A stretch of 7,010 nucleotides of DNA, taken from positions 1 to 7,010 of the forward strand of contig CAMNAD010000079.1 of NCBI GenBank assembly GCA_946530505.1, given 5' to 3'. Shown one piece after another: positions 6,346-7,010 of this stretch. A program made the translations under genes and the position numbers. Positions within the stretch are counted from its first letter, which is position 1. Each line of letters begins with the position of its first letter. This stretch comes from an uncultured Bacteroidales bacterium (lineage in GTDB: Bacteria; Bacteroidota; Bacteroidia; Bacteroidales; UBA932). The notes under the pieces were generated by a model, which was not told the origin of the DNA, ran no database searches, and saw only the letters and a list, made by a program, of their open reading frames with translations.

Positions 6346-6792
6346 TTATTCAGCCTTGGGCTCTGCCTTCTTTGCTGCAGGCTTCTTGGCTGCGGGCTTC
6401 TTTGCAGGAGCCTTCTTCTCCTCTGCAGGAGCGGCTTCTTCCTTGGGAGCGGCGGCTTTCTTGGCGGGAGCCTTCTTTGCTGCCGGCTTCTTCTCTGCCT
6501 TGGGTTCTTCAGCCTTGTTGCCCTTTGCCACGGCTTCGCTCAGCTTTGTGTAAAGAGCATCGGTACGCTCAAGAATCTCTTTGCGGAGATTGTTGAAATA
6601 GGCTTTCTTGGATCCCTCAACCTTGACGGTCACCTTGTCGCGGAGCTCGTTGTAGAGGTCTACTGCATCTTCCATGAGACCGGCGATGACCTTGTCGTCA
6701 GACTTGGGATTCACTGCAGCGCAAACGGTGCAGTCTTCGATGAAGGCACTGAGAACGTAGTCGATGTCCTTCTTTACGTCGCGAAGATTCAT
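6346..6792 (-). CDS. Small Bacteroidales protein with histone H1-like Lys/Ala/Pro tail
   Basis: A 148-residue soluble protein with no signal peptide or membrane segment. Residues 1-90 form a predicted helical domain (MNLRDVKKDIDYVLSAFIEDC, VDLYNELRDKV 44-54, YFNNLRKEILERTDALYTKL 65-84) that resembles conserved hypothetical proteins of Bacteroidales. Its only cysteines form a CxxC (Cys21, Cys24). Residues 91-148 are low complexity: 56 of the 58 are Lys (18), Ala (20), Pro (9) or Glu (9), with repeated AKK/PAAKK motifs like the tail of eukaryotic histone H1 and of bacterial H1-like proteins. Net charge of the tail is about +9. DNA or RNA binding in the nucleoid is plausible, but the Glu content makes it less basic than true H1 tails, and function is inferred only from composition. 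It is a single-gene unit with its own promoter box (6822-6829) and a strong terminator (6299-6326). The start gives a 5' leader of roughly 20 nt and a weak A-rich ribosome-binding region. Confidence 0.87.
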   Translation of the reverse strand: MNLRDVKKDIDYVLSAFIEDCTVCAAVNPKSDDKVIAGLMEDAVDLYNELRDKVTVKVEGSKKAYFNNLRKEILERTDALYTKLSEAVAKGNKAEEPKAEKKPAAKKAPAKKAAAPKEEAAPAEEKKAPAKKPAAKKPAAKKAEPKAE

Positions 6793-6821
6793 AACTTTCT
6801 TTAGTTTTAGAATTTAGACCA

Positions 6822-6829
6822 CAAAGATA
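6822..6829 (-). promoter_or_regulatory. Bacteroidota -7 box (TATCTTTG) for the histone-like gene
   Basis: The minus strand reads TATCTTTG, a perfect TAnnTTTG, in an AT-rich patch (about 6791-6850). The box ends 29 bp before the ATG at 6792, which predicts a leader of roughly 20-25 nt. No clear TTTG -33 partner is visible. The octamer is identical to the one before the lipoprotein gene. Confidence 0.72.
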
Positions 6830-6863
6830 GCAATTTTATTTGAATATTGATGCCGGGTGCGGC

Positions 6864-6942
6864 TACCGGGTCCATTTGCGTGGCAGGGTAGGCGCGTTTT
6901 GGGCCGATTTAGACGATACCGGTCCAGCCCGATGGCAGGGTA
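6864..6942. repeat. Degenerate direct repeat upstream of the histone-like gene
   Basis: taccgggtcca...tggcagggta (6864-6890) recurs as taccggtcca...tggcagggta (6917-6942). The outer parts match, with a one-base gap, while the six central bases differ completely. The copies are about 53 bp apart and lie upstream of the promoter box at 6822-6829. All three minus-strand frames are open here, so reading frame gives no evidence for or against a coding end. Confidence 0.6.
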
Positions 6943-7010
6943 TTGACGGTGCATTGGGTATTTTGGACGCGCTTGGCGGGGCTTTTTGGGGAGCGCGTGG
7001 CGGGTAAGGC

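Noticed and set aside
6909..7010. Possible C-terminal end of an upstream minus-strand gene entering from the right edge
   Set aside because: A frame is open from the edge to a TAA at 6909-6911, but all three minus-strand frames are open here, so openness is not informative and none encodes a recognisable sequence.

Overview
The window looks like chromosomal DNA of a moderately GC-rich member of the Bacteroidota, most likely the order Bacteroidales. The support is the protein set (a SurA-like pair upstream of an OstA-domain protein, plus a small Bacteroidales-type protein with a histone-like tail), two perfect copies of the Bacteroidota -7 promoter box TAnnTTTG, and no clear Shine-Dalgarno sequence before any gene. 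All five genes are on the minus strand.

Layout, read in the direction of transcription from the right edge. About 218 bp without a gene (6793-7010) holds a degenerate direct repeat and the promoter of a small gene. That gene (6346-6792) encodes a 148-residue protein with a Lys/Ala/Pro/Glu tail. A strong intrinsic terminator follows, and a second promoter lies directly behind it. This promoter drives a probable four-gene operon in which every gene overlaps the next: a SurA/PpiD-like lipoprotein without a recognisable isomerase domain (5397-6260), a SurA-like periplasmic isomerase with two parvulin domains (4040-5407), a long OstA/LptA-like exported protein (1317-4064), and the tripeptidase PepT (227-1447). 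The last 226 bp contain a pair of 37-bp-spaced direct repeats and an 11-bp inverted repeat at the window edge.

Functionally, the first three operon genes form an envelope-biogenesis set. Two would be periplasmic chaperones for outer-membrane proteins, and the third belongs to the OstA superfamily linked to lipopolysaccharide transport. The surA-lptD pairing of enterobacteria is a known parallel. PepT is a cytoplasmic peptidase and appears to be a passenger at the operon end.

I found no mobile element, CRISPR array, tRNA, rRNA or defence system, and no clearly new biological system. The points worth a second look are the near-leaderless start of the operon, the 131-bp ostA/pepT overlap with homopolymer runs just upstream, the repeat-bearing C-terminal extension of the OstA-like protein, and the short intergenic repeats at both ends.
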